Shown here: positions 25,409 to 33,542 of the stretch, piece by piece
How the letters are laid out: every line of letters begins with the position of its first letter
How positions within the stretch are numbered: the first letter of the stretch is position 1
Source of the DNA: Spirochaetota bacterium
GTDB lineage: Bacteria; Spirochaetota; Spirochaetia; Treponematales; Rectinemataceae
Assembly: GCA_029265255.1 (NCBI GenBank)
Contig: JAJUJQ010000001.1
Location: 124,001-188,000 of the forward strand
Reading direction: 5' to 3'
Length of the DNA: 64,000 nt
Translations under genes and position numbers: made by a program
Notes under the pieces: generated by a model
What the model saw: only the letters and a program-made list of their open reading frames with translations
What the model was told of the DNA's origin: nothing
Database searches by the model: none

Positions 25409-26449
25409 ATGTACAAATGGTTTGCCCTCAGGCGCGTGCTGAAAGGCATTTTCACCTATGCGATCATCATTCTGATTCTCTCTGCGCTGTTCAATACCGT
25501 CAACGAACAGACCACCCGGTCGAATATCGAGGACCAGATCCGTGCTGAATCGATGCGTCTCAAGAACATGCAAGCGAGCCAGGTGCAGCGATTCCAGCAG
25601 CAACGTCGCGAAGAGCTGTATCATCTGTATCGACTTGACAGGCCGCTTGTCGAACGCATCCTTTTCCGAACCTGGAATGTTCTTACCTTTAATTTCGGAA
25701 AGTCGACAGTGCTCAAGTCTTCGCGAGGCGACCGAGAGGTCATCTCCATCGTCGGTGAGGCTCTCCCACGCTCAATGCTCCTTTTTACACTCGCTGCCGC
25801 GATAGAAATCTTCGTCGGAATCGTTTTGGGATTGAAGAAGGCTCAGAAACCTGGTGCGTCTCTCGACCGAACCACCAGTTTTATCACCATGATCGTTTAT
25901 GGCATGCCCACATTCTGGCTTGCCATGATTCTTATCATGTTTTTTGTCTATCAGCTAAAACTTTTCCCTTCGGCGGGCATGCACAGTGTTCCGCCGCCTC
26001 AAGGGATCATGTATTTCCTCGACCTGTTATGGCACATGGCGCTTCCGCTGCTCACTCTCCTGCTCATCGGATTCTGGGGTATTTCCTTTGTCGTACGAAA
26101 TATAGTTCTCAGCATCCTGCAGGAAGATTACATTATGGCAGCACGCGCGCGCGGCATTCCCGAAAATAAGGTCCTGTTCGGACACACCCTTCGGACGGCC
26201 GCGCCCCCATTACTCACCATTTCCATACTCTCGCTCCTGGGATCCATCTCCGGCGCCATCATTTTCGAAGGCATCTTCTCCTGGCCAGGTCTGGGCAACC
26301 TCTATTGGATCGCCGTCCAGCAGAACGATATCCCCGTGCTCATGGGAGACCTGGCAATTACCGTAGGGCTGTACCAGCTTGGACTTATCATGCTGGACCT
26401 TACCTATGGTTTCATGGATCCGCGCATCAAGGTGGGAGGTAAGGCATGA
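25409..26449 (+). CDS. Dpp/Opp-type ABC transporter permease 1
   Basis: 346 residues from the ATG at 25409 with AGGTGGGG upstream. After the first membrane span comes an unusual, strongly helical, charged stretch of about 60 residues (SNIEDQIRAESMRLKNMQAS and beyond), likely a periplasmic coiled segment. The rest has the five C-terminal spans of DppB/OppB proteins with the EAA loop DYIMAARARGIPENKVLFGH and the ending GLYQLGLIMLDLTYGFMDPR. It pairs with the next permease to form the channel. Confidence 0.88.
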   Translation: MYKWFALRRVLKGIFTYAIIILILSALFNTVNEQTTRSNIEDQIRAESMRLKNMQASQVQRFQQQRREELYHLYRLDRPLVERILFRTWNVLTFNFGKSTVLKSSRGDREVISIVGEALPRSMLLFTLAAAIEIFVGIVLGLKKAQKPGASLDRTTSFITMIVYGMPTFWLAMILIMFFVYQLKLFPSAGMHSVPPPQGIMYFLDLLWHMALPLLTLLLIGFWGISFVVRNIVLSILQEDYIMAARARGIPENKVLFGHTLRTAAPPLLTISILSLLGSISGAIIFEGIFSWPGLGNLYWIAVQQNDIPVLMGDLAITVGLYQLGLIMLDLTYGFMDPRIKVGGKA

Positions 26450-27855
26450 ACTTTGCGGACATCAAATACCGCCTGAACGAATTCTGGACTGAATTCAGAA
26501 AGGAAAAATCAGGCCTCATCGGCCTTGCGATTCTCATTATTGCGATTCTGGTAGTTATTTTTGAGCCAGCCATCCTTCCCTGGAAGGAAACAAATCGCAA
26601 ATGGCGCAGCATCGACTACTGGCAGGACAATTCCGCCAACGCGCCGCCTGCATGGACCAATGCCTTTACCAAACTCAAGGCTCCCGTCACCGAGCGTATC
26701 GAGAAATTTTCTCGTGAAGAAACCGAGCTCGACGGCGGTGTCAAGCTGGAAACCTATACCTTCGAATATCACTATACCGCGGATAAGGCGCCGCTTGATG
26801 TCATTTTCCATTTAACAGGGCAGGGAGACATTCCGGTTACCGTTGCGATCGAACGTCCGGACGGGGAGACCATCGATGTTGCCCAGCGGTTCGAACAGGG
26901 GCTCGACGGTCAGGATATCCGCATATCGACCGACAATGAAGCTCGCGAGTCGGTATTTTCCTTCGTGAAGAACCACGAAAGCGAACAGGCTCTTGAATTG
27001 CTGAGCGGCCGCAGCCTCAAGCCCGCCGATATTATTTTCAATACGGTGCGCCCGGGCATGGTAGCTGAATTCGCGCCGCTTAAGGGTACGTACAAGCTCA
27101 TTGCGCGGGTCATGATGCTCGATCCAGCGAACATGAAGGTTGAGAATCCTTACGTGGTTGTCACCGGTTCAGTATCGGGCATTTTGGGAACGGACGATTC
27201 AAAGCGCGATCTCTTCTCCGGCCTAGTAGCCGGGCTTAAATGGGCACTGCTTATCGGACTACTTACCTCGGCCATCTCGGTGCTTATCGGCGTCATGTAC
27301 GGCATCATTTCGGCATATTTCGGCGGTAAGGTGGACTCGTTCATGCAGTTCATTTACCAGATCGTCAATTCGATGCCGGTACTGCCGGTACTCATCGTCA
27401 TTTCAGCCATTTTCAAACCGAGCATCTATATGCTGATTGCGGTCATGGTGGCCTTCTTCTGGACTGGCTCGGTTATGACGGTGCGTTCAATGGCGCTTCA
27501 AATAAAGGAAGAGACCTATATCGAAGCCGCGCGAGCTCTCGGCGCGAAGAAAAGCCGCATTATCTTCAAGCACATGGTCCCGATCTTGATTCCATACAGC
27601 TTTGCCAGCATGGCGCTTTCGGTACCGAGCGCGATCGTGTACGAATCCTCCGTCAGCCTGCTCGGCTTGGGCGATGCTACCATCGTTACTTGGGGCCAGA
27701 TACTGCATGATGCGATGAACGGGGCGGCGATCCTCAAGGGGATCTGGTGGTGGATTTTGCCGCCGGGATTGCTCATTGCCATTATGGGGATGACCTTCGC
27801 CTTCGTCGGCTTCTCGATGGATAAGATCCTCCATCCGAAACTCAAAACAAGGTAA
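26446..27855 (+). CDS. Dpp/Opp-type ABC transporter permease 2 with large periplasmic insert
   Basis: 469 residues, about 170-190 more than a normal DppC/OppC. Span 1 (about 24-44) is normal for the family, then residues from about 46 to 235 form a soluble domain before the conserved junction GTDDSKRDLFSGLVAGLKWA. Spans 2-6 follow with the EAA loop ETYIEAARALGAKKSRIIFKH. The insert contains beta-rich segments such as YTFEYHYTADKAPLDVIF and should face the periplasm, where it could meet the binding protein. Its start overlaps the previous gene by 4 bases. Confidence 0.88.
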   Translation: MNFADIKYRLNEFWTEFRKEKSGLIGLAILIIAILVVIFEPAILPWKETNRKWRSIDYWQDNSANAPPAWTNAFTKLKAPVTERIEKFSREETELDGGVKLETYTFEYHYTADKAPLDVIFHLTGQGDIPVTVAIERPDGETIDVAQRFEQGLDGQDIRISTDNEARESVFSFVKNHESEQALELLSGRSLKPADIIFNTVRPGMVAEFAPLKGTYKLIARVMMLDPANMKVENPYVVVTGSVSGILGTDDSKRDLFSGLVAGLKWALLIGLLTSAISVLIGVMYGIISAYFGGKVDSFMQFIYQIVNSMPVLPVLIVISAIFKPSIYMLIAVMVAFFWTGSVMTVRSMALQIKEETYIEAARALGAKKSRIIFKHMVPILIPYSFASMALSVPSAIVYESSVSLLGLGDATIVTWGQILHDAMNGAAILKGIWWWILPPGLLIAIMGMTFAFVGFSMDKILHPKLKTR

Positions 27856-27859
27856 GCAT

Positions 27860-28831
27860 ATGGATAGCCTGCTGAAAGTAGAAAACCTGCAGATGCACTA
27901 TTTTACCTCCAAGGGAGCAGTGCGCGCCATCGACGATATCAGTTTTGAACTCAAGCCAGGTGAGACCCTGGGTCTGGTCGGAGAATCGGGCTGTGGCAAG
28001 ACAAGCCTCGGTACCTCGATTCTACGCATGCCGACACCGCCAGGACGCTATGTCGGGGGCAGGGTCATTGTCGATGGAACGGATGTTATTCCATTGCCTG
28101 AAAAGGAAGTAAGAAAGAATTACCGTTGGTCGAAGATTTCGATGGTATTCCAGGGAGCCATGAACTGCCTGACGCCGGTGTACACTATTGGCAAGCAGAT
28201 GCTCGAGACACTGAATGAGCACGCTGACATGCCGCGCCAGGACGCGGAAGCGCTGATCAAGGAATATCTGGGATACGTCGGTCTTCCACCCGAAGTGATG
28301 AACCGCTACCCCCATGAACTCTCGGGCGGTATGAAGCAGAGAGTCGTCATCGCGACAGCGCTCTTTCTCAAGCCAAAGGTCGTCATCCTGGATGAACCAA
28401 CAACCGCGCTCGATGTCATTGTTCAGGCGCAGATCATCAACCTGCTCAAGAAACTCAAGAAGCAGTTCAATCTTTCGTTCATTTTCATTACCCACGACCT
28501 AGCCCTCGAAGCCGAGGTAGCAGACCGCATCTGTGTCATGTACGCAGGGAAAATCGTCGAATTGGGCGCGAATCCCTCCATTTTTGGAGCCCAGGGACCT
28601 GCTCATCCCTATACCGAACGGCTGCTGGCCGCTACCCCGAGGCTGTTCCGCAAAATAGACAGACTCCATTTCATCCCAGGTACGCCGCCGGATCTTATTG
28701 CCCCCCCCAAAGGCTGCCGGTTCAACCCGCGCTGCCATAAGGCATTCAGTCGCTGTTTCGAAGAAGAGCCGCCGCTCGTCGAAGTGGAGCCAGGACATTT
28801 TTCGGCCTGCTGGCTGAACCATCGCGGTTGA
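27860..28831 (+). CDS. Dpp/Opp-type ABC transporter ATPase D
   Basis: 323 residues, normal for DppD/OppD. Walker A is GESGCGKTSLG, the signature LSGGMKQRV, Walker B VVILDEPTTALD, and the H-loop FITHDLALEAEVADR. The C-terminal oligopeptide-transporter domain has the Cys-rich GCRFNPRCHKAFSRC, which may hold an iron-sulfur cluster as in Dpp ATPases. It begins 4 bases after the permease gene. Confidence 0.93.
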   Translation: MDSLLKVENLQMHYFTSKGAVRAIDDISFELKPGETLGLVGESGCGKTSLGTSILRMPTPPGRYVGGRVIVDGTDVIPLPEKEVRKNYRWSKISMVFQGAMNCLTPVYTIGKQMLETLNEHADMPRQDAEALIKEYLGYVGLPPEVMNRYPHELSGGMKQRVVIATALFLKPKVVILDEPTTALDVIVQAQIINLLKKLKKQFNLSFIFITHDLALEAEVADRICVMYAGKIVELGANPSIFGAQGPAHPYTERLLAATPRLFRKIDRLHFIPGTPPDLIAPPKGCRFNPRCHKAFSRCFEEEPPLVEVEPGHFSACWLNHRG

Positions 28832-28846
28832 TCAGGAGAGGCACCT

Positions 28847-29878
28847 ATGGAAGATATCATTCTGAGTGTAAAGAACCTGAAAAAGTACTTCGAGCCGCAC
28901 GCTACCTTTGCTCAGTCGATCATTGGCGGCGGTCAAAAAAAGGTCATCAAAGCCGTCGACGACATCTCTTTTGATATCAAACGCGGTGAGATATTCGGGC
29001 TTATCGGCGAATCGGGCTCAGGGAAGACGACAACAGGCAAGCTTGTCATGAAGCTGCTGGAGCCGACCAGCGGCCAGATGATTTTCAACGGCGAAGATGT
29101 GACACATCTAGATAAAGCCGCGTTGAAGGAATATCGCCGCAAAGTACAGATGATTTTTCAGGACCCTTATGCCTCGATGAACCCACGGTTCAAGATCCGT
29201 GATGTTCTCGAGGAGCCGCTCGTTATTCACAAGGTCAAGGCCACGATTCAGGAGCGCCAGGATATGATCGTGAACGCGCTCGAGGAAGTCAAGCTTCAAC
29301 CCCCCGACGAGTATATGAGCCGTTATCCGCACATGCTCTCGGGCGGTCAGCGGCAGCGCGTAGCGACCGCGCGTACCCTCATCCTGAATCCGCTCATGCT
29401 GGTTGCCGATGAGCCAGTCTCGATGATTGACCTCTCGACCCGCGCCGAAATCCTGTACATGATGAAGGAAGTACAGAAGCAATTAGGGCTTACTTACCTC
29501 TATATTACGCACGATCTCTCAACGGCGCGCTATTTTACCGATCGCATCGCGGTCATGTACCTCGGCCGCATCATTGAAATCGGCAGGGCCGATGATATCA
29601 TCGACAATCCGCTGCACCCATACACCCAGGCTCTGATCGAAGCGGTTCCTGAACCCGAGACCGGAAAGGTCGATGTGGTCAAAGAACTACCGATTTTCGG
29701 TGAAATTCCGAGTCCGGCAAACATCCCCAGCGGCTGCCGCTTCCATACGCGCTGTCCTTACGCGACCGACGCATGCAAGACCGAGCCCGAACCGGAACTC
29801 ATGCCCGACGGAGAAGCGCATTACCATGCATGCCGGCGCGCGCATGAAATTCAGGCAGAAAAGCGAAGAGCAGGATAG
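28847..29878 (+). CDS. Dpp/Opp-type ABC transporter ATPase F
   Basis: 343 residues. Walker A GESGSGKTTTGKL, signature LSGGQRQRV, and a Walker B that reads LMLVADEPVSMID. The C-terminal oligopeptide domain has GCRFHTRCPYATDAC. Together with the preceding ATPase it forms the nucleotide-binding pair of this transporter. AGGAGAGG lies before the ATG. It is the last gene of the operon and faces the suf remnant 12 bases away. Confidence 0.93.
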   Translation: MEDIILSVKNLKKYFEPHATFAQSIIGGGQKKVIKAVDDISFDIKRGEIFGLIGESGSGKTTTGKLVMKLLEPTSGQMIFNGEDVTHLDKAALKEYRRKVQMIFQDPYASMNPRFKIRDVLEEPLVIHKVKATIQERQDMIVNALEEVKLQPPDEYMSRYPHMLSGGQRQRVATARTLILNPLMLVADEPVSMIDLSTRAEILYMMKEVQKQLGLTYLYITHDLSTARYFTDRIAVMYLGRIIEIGRADDIIDNPLHPYTQALIEAVPEPETGKVDVVKELPIFGEIPSPANIPSGCRFHTRCPYATDACKTEPEPELMPDGEAHYHACRRAHEIQAEKRRAG

Positions 29879-29890
29879 CGGTGGTCTTTG

Positions 29891-30519
29891 CTACGCGAGC
29901 AGCCCATTGAAGATAAGGTCTGAGGCTTGATCCTCGGTCAATCCGCGGATCAGGAGCGTTTCCAGCTGTTTCGAATCGACGGACCCTATGGCTGCCTCAT
30001 GGGTTACGTGGGCTAGATGATTGTTGACTTGGACAATGGGGATCGCACGGGCTGTCGCTTCGTCCTGCACGTTTTCCTTGCAGTCGACATGGCCGCGCGC
30101 GTAGGGCGCGTCTGCTACGATTTCGTTTTCGATTACGGCTGATGAGGTGCCTCTGAGCGCGATGTGGCTCGTGAGTACGCTGGTTGCCCCTTCGCCAGCA
30201 AGGTGCGCGCTTTCTCTAATGTGAATGCGGTCAGCGGCGCGTCCGAACACGCGGGTTTTCATGTCGACCCTCGCGTCTCTGCCAATTTCGGCTTGATAAT
30301 CCAGTTCGATGATCCCCGCCGCGCCCTTGATGAGTTCAAATTCGGTTAAAAAGCGGGCATCGTCCTGGACGTTTACCTTGGTGATCGGAACAATAGTGAC
30401 TTCTCCGTCCGGTCCGATGATCGCATGGACATGTAGGCCCAGATGTCCATCGAAAGGTTATTTAGGATCGGCCGGTTATCCTTGAATAGGCTGAGGTTAC
30501 GGATTTCAAGAAGGTTCAT
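29891..30519 (-). pseudogene. Decayed sufC-sufBD fusion remnant (frameshifted)
   Basis: Read leftwards, an ATG at 30519 opens a frame that starts like the Fe-S assembly ATPase SufC (MNLLEIRNLSLF, then NRPILNNLSMDIW). Near 30440 the similarity passes to another frame: HVHAIIGPDG, the usual approach to the SufC Walker A, then directly a SufB/SufD-like C-terminal part (AIPIVQVNNHLAHVTHEA, IGSVDSKQLETLLIRGL) to the TAG at 29891. Most of SufC, including GxGKST, and the N-terminal part of SufBD are missing. This looks like an internal deletion joining two adjacent suf genes plus a frameshift. A translated SufBD fragment (start at 30262) cannot be excluded. Confidence 0.65.
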
Positions 30520-30661
30520 TCCCTTGCCACCTTGGAATTGCTGCCAGAAGGACGCTGCGTTGCGTAGAGTGAATATCATAGCAGCAAAATAGGAATATAC
30601 ATGGCTAAAATACTGCTGAATGGGAGGAAAATCAGCGTTCGCGCGCAATTTTAACAAAATT

Positions 30662-30701
30662 TTACGTAACATTGATGCTTACGTAACATTTCCTTGATAA
30701 T
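30662..30701 (+). promoter_or_regulatory. Promoter with two TTACGTAACATT repeats before the arsC-like gene
   Basis: TTGATG (30672-30677) and GATAAT (30696-30701) with an 18-base spacer form a promoter about 40 bases before the gene at 30743. The 12-base repeat TTACGTAACATT occurs at 30662-30673 and 30679-30690, 17 bases apart; each contains the palindrome TTACGTAA. They flank the -35 box and may be operator sites. Confidence 0.5.
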
Positions 30702-30742
30702 ATGCAAACTATGCCAGATACCATTCTCAAGGAGTCATTGTC

Positions 30743-31171
30743 GTGATCCGCGTGCTTTTTCTTTGCGTGCACAATTCGGCCAGAAGCCAGATGGCCGAAG
30801 CCTTTCTGAATCACTATGGCGAAAATCGATTCATTGCCGAAAGCGCCGGACTCGAGCCAGGAACGCTGAATCCTTTCGCGGTCAGGGCAATGGCGGAGAA
30901 AGGTATCGACATCTCACGAAACCGCACGAAACGTGTGTTCGATCTCCACGCGGCAGGCAAGAGATATGATGTCGTGATCTCCGTCTGTTCGAAAGAGGCC
31001 GCTGAGCGATGTCCTGTGTTTCCTGGCCATGTCGAGCGCCATCATTGGCCGTTTGATGATCCTGCGTCTTTCAAGGGCAGTGATGAGGACATTATGAACC
31101 GCGTGCGGGTCGTACGTGATCAGATCGAAGAAGCGATACTATCATTCATAGCCGCGCATTCGGTTCATTGA
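30743..31171 (+). CDS. arsC: Arsenate reductase / low-molecular-weight phosphatase-fold protein
   Basis: 142 residues from a GTG at 30743 with AAGGAG upstream. The N-terminal phosphate/arsenate loop is [13 protein letters not shown], as in thioredoxin-coupled ArsC proteins, and a second Cys pair appears as [14 protein letters not shown], with HWPFDDPA carrying the acid Asp. It probably reduces arsenate to arsenite through a Cys relay. The permeases and the ArsR regulator lie 20 kb away, so resistance genes would be split over two loci. A plain tyrosine phosphatase is less likely given the Cys pair. Confidence 0.82.
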   Translation: MIRVLFLCVHNSARSQMAEAFLNHYGENRFIAESAGLEPGTLNPFAVRAMAEKGIDISRNRTKRVFDLHAAGKRYDVVISVCSKEAAERCPVFPGHVERHHWPFDDPASFKGSDEDIMNRVRVVRDQIEEAILSFIAAHSVH

Positions 31172-31202
31172 ATCAATGATGCCGGCAGATTGGAGTATTA
31201 CC

Positions 31203-32231
31203 ATGCGATATATTGATGTACGCAGTGATACCGTAACGTGGCCGACCGACGCCATGCGTGCTGCCATGGCTTCTGCCGAGGTTGGCGATGATGTGTATGG
31301 CGATGATCCGACCGTCAACGAGCTTGAGCGGCTTGCAGCGGAGATAACTGGCAAGGAAGCCGCCCTATTCGTGCCATCTGGAACCTTCGGGAACCAGCTT
31401 GCCATATTTACCTGGTGCGCCAGAGGCACCGAGATAATCTGTGGTGAACAGTGCCACATCATTCAGCACGAGGCTGGAGCAGCTTCGGTCATCGCCGGTG
31501 TTCAGACACGACCGATTGACGCGCCGGACGGTATCCTTCCGCTTGAGCAAATTAAGGCACGGATTCGAGGTGACGATATCCACTATCCCCCCACCTCACT
31601 TATATGCCTGGAAAACGCTCATTCTTTGGGGCGGGTCATCCCGCTCGACTACATGCGGGAAGTCGCCGCGCTGGCACGCCGCTATCAGCTTCCGGTTCAC
31701 CTCGACGGCGCGCGATTGTTCAACGCTTCCACCGCGCTGGGTGTATCGGCGGCTGATATCGCTACCCAGGTCGACTCAGTCATGTTCTGTCTCTCAAAAG
31801 GTTTATGCGCTCCGATCGGATCGATGCTCGCGGGCTCGAGAGAATTTATTGCTAGGGCGCGAAGAAAACGCAAGATAATGGGCGGAGGGTTGAGGCAGGC
31901 AGGAATTCTTGCTGCAGCCGGGATTATCGCACTTAAGGAGATGACAGGGCGTCTTGCTGAGGATCATGCCAACGCCCGATACCTCGCCGAAAGGCTTTCG
32001 GAAATTCCCGGCCTAAGGGTCGATCGAACCGCGCTCGATATCAACATGGTCTTTTTCTCGTTGCCTCTAGGCATCGATGGTGAGCATTTCGCTGCCCACA
32101 TGCGCGAGCAGGGCGTGTTGATCAATCCACCGGAAGCTGGGTTGTGCCGTTTCGTGACGCACTATTGGATCAGTCGGTCTGATATCGACAGAGTGGCTGA
32201 ACTGGTTGCCGCGTGCTGCACCCAGACCTGA
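31203..32231 (+). CDS. ltaE: Low-specificity L-threonine aldolase
   Basis: 342 residues of the PLP-dependent beta-eliminating lyase family. It opens with DVRSDTVTWPTDAMRAAMASA and GDDVYGDDPTVNELE, has the PLP-stacking and His region HIIQHEAGA, HLDGARLFNA for the cofactor Asp, and the Schiff-base Lys in CLSKGLCAPIG. It cleaves L-threonine or L-allo-threonine to glycine and acetaldehyde. The ATG at 31203 has GGAG 8 bases upstream. It follows arsC by 31 bases. Confidence 0.92.
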   Translation: MRYIDVRSDTVTWPTDAMRAAMASAEVGDDVYGDDPTVNELERLAAEITGKEAALFVPSGTFGNQLAIFTWCARGTEIICGEQCHIIQHEAGAASVIAGVQTRPIDAPDGILPLEQIKARIRGDDIHYPPTSLICLENAHSLGRVIPLDYMREVAALARRYQLPVHLDGARLFNASTALGVSAADIATQVDSVMFCLSKGLCAPIGSMLAGSREFIARARRKRKIMGGGLRQAGILAAAGIIALKEMTGRLAEDHANARYLAERLSEIPGLRVDRTALDINMVFFSLPLGIDGEHFAAHMREQGVLINPPEAGLCRFVTHYWISRSDIDRVAELVAACCTQT

Positions 32232-32255
32232 AGCGCAGGACCTGTGTCGCGCCTC

Positions 32256-32765
32256 TCACGTCATGCTGATATGGACGATTTCTCCGAAATAGGCGCGGTG
32301 ATAGTCTTTTTTGGGGTAGTTCTCCTCGATAGCGGCATCGAGAAACTGCGCGGGATCGATATCGTGCCAGTACATTTTCCGGCATTCGAAGACGATCTGG
32401 GCCTCGCGGAAGGATGGCGCGGCGACGACCCATGATGCTTCCGGTGTAAGTCCCGCGTGCGCGATTTTATCGCTATCGCGTCCCGATTCCGAGCCGAGGA
32501 TGGTGAGCGCTTTCTTATATGAAGGCTCAAAGACACTCAGGGTGAAAGTATCGTAGTGTTCCATGAATTCGTAGGTATAGCGGGTGGGTCTGACGAACAC
32601 CTGAAAAAACAGCTTGTTCCATATCTGGCCGCAGCTTCCCCAGGATATGGTCATGGCATTGAAGCGGCCTGCGGAATAGTCCCCCGCGCACAGGACCATC
32701 CATCGGTCTCGCAGCATCGCCGGGTCGAAATGAAAATCCTCACGTGGAACCTCATGCCTCATCAT
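32256..32765 (-). CDS. Flavin reductase-like protein
   Basis: 169 residues with the split-barrel flavin reductase pattern: FNAMTISWGSCGQIW, then FFQVFVRPTRYTYEFME and FTLSVFEPSYKKALTILGS. Such proteins bind FMN and reduce flavin or act on small aromatic substrates. GGAGGGAC lies before the ATG at 32765, and the start overlaps the end of the DUF190 gene by 4 bases. No partner oxygenase is nearby. Confidence 0.82.
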   Translation of the reverse strand: MMRHEVPREDFHFDPAMLRDRWMVLCAGDYSAGRFNAMTISWGSCGQIWNKLFFQVFVRPTRYTYEFMEHYDTFTLSVFEPSYKKALTILGSESGRDSDKIAHAGLTPEASWVVAAPSFREAQIVFECRKMYWHDIDPAQFLDAAIEENYPKKDYHRAYFGEIVHISMT

Positions 32766-33106
32766 CGCTCGTCCCTCCGTGCTTGATAGCGGCAGACATG
32801 GACCGACTCCTTCGTGACCAGTCCTTCAATAAGTATCTCATCCAGAAAAGTCATAAGTTTGTCGATCTTTTCTTCTTTATCTACGATTTCGATTACAATG
32901 GGCAGATCGGTGGAAAGTGAGAGCACAGTGGCACTGTGCATGTGGCTGTGAGCGCCGAATCCCATGATGCCGCGCACGACGGTCGCCCCCGACAGCTTGA
33001 GCTCGCGTGCTTTCAGAACAATTTGTTCATAGACCGGCTTGCCCTGGTATCTGTCGCTTTCTCCAATATAGATTCTCAGTAGTACATCATCTTCCTCGAA
33101 GTGCAT
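32762..33106 (-). CDS. DUF190 (PII-like) protein next to crcB
   Basis: 114 residues of the DUF190 family: LLRIYIGESDRYQGKPVYEQ, then GATVVRGIMGFGAHS and LPIVIEIVDKEEKIDKL. The fold is PII-like. Genes of this family are commonly adjacent to crcB, and it follows crcB here by 23 bases; it may sense or modulate fluoride export, which is not shown. AGGAGG precedes the ATG. Confidence 0.9.
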   Translation of the reverse strand: MHFEEDDVLLRIYIGESDRYQGKPVYEQIVLKARELKLSGATVVRGIMGFGAHSHMHSATVLSLSTDLPIVIEIVDKEEKIDKLMTFLDEILIEGLVTKESVHVCRYQARRDER

Positions 33107-33129
33107 GGAACCTCCTTTCGCCTTCTCGT

Positions 33130-33522
33130 TCAGTGATTTCTTGCAGGGAGCATCAGGGCTGTCGCGAGCAGCATGCCAGCTAAAACGGCAATCAGACAGA
33201 ACACATTGTTATACAAGAAATTGAATAGTGCTGGCATGTATTCTCTTTTCTGCAGTAACACGACGGTTTCGAGCATGTAGGTAGAAAATGTCGTATACGC
33301 GCCGATGAATCCCACGGTGATCAGAGCGCGGTATCCCGGAGGCAGCAGCGCTTCATTGAGCAGGCTGAAGAAGAATCCCATAAAAAGCGACCCTGAGACG
33401 TTCACAAACAGAGTCCCCATAGGAACAGCAGTGAAGAATCGTGCTGAGATTCCGCGTGAAAACGCGTAGCGGGCTAGTGCGCCCAATCCGCCACCCAGAA
33501 AAACTAGTAATGTCTCTCTCAT
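33130..33522 (-). CDS. crcB: Fluoride channel CrcB (Fluc)
   Basis: 130 residues with four membrane spans. Motifs GGLGALARYAFSR, GTLFVNVSGSLFMGF and GFIGAYTTFSTY are the family hallmarks, including the pore Phe/Thr segment. It is a dual-topology fluoride channel. The gene is only 20 bases behind the ABC exporter gene, leaving no room for a separate fluoride riboswitch, so it is probably transcribed from upstream. Confidence 0.93.
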   Translation of the reverse strand: MRETLLVFLGGGLGALARYAFSRGISARFFTAVPMGTLFVNVSGSLFMGFFFSLLNEALLPPGYRALITVGFIGAYTTFSTYMLETVVLLQKREYMPALFNFLYNNVFCLIAVLAGMLLATALMLPARNH

Positions 33523-33542
33523 AATGATGCGCTTACTCTAGC

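Noticed and set aside
33523..33542. Fluoride riboswitch before crcB
   Set aside because: Only 20 bases separate crcB from the upstream gene, and no riboswitch-like structure can fit there.
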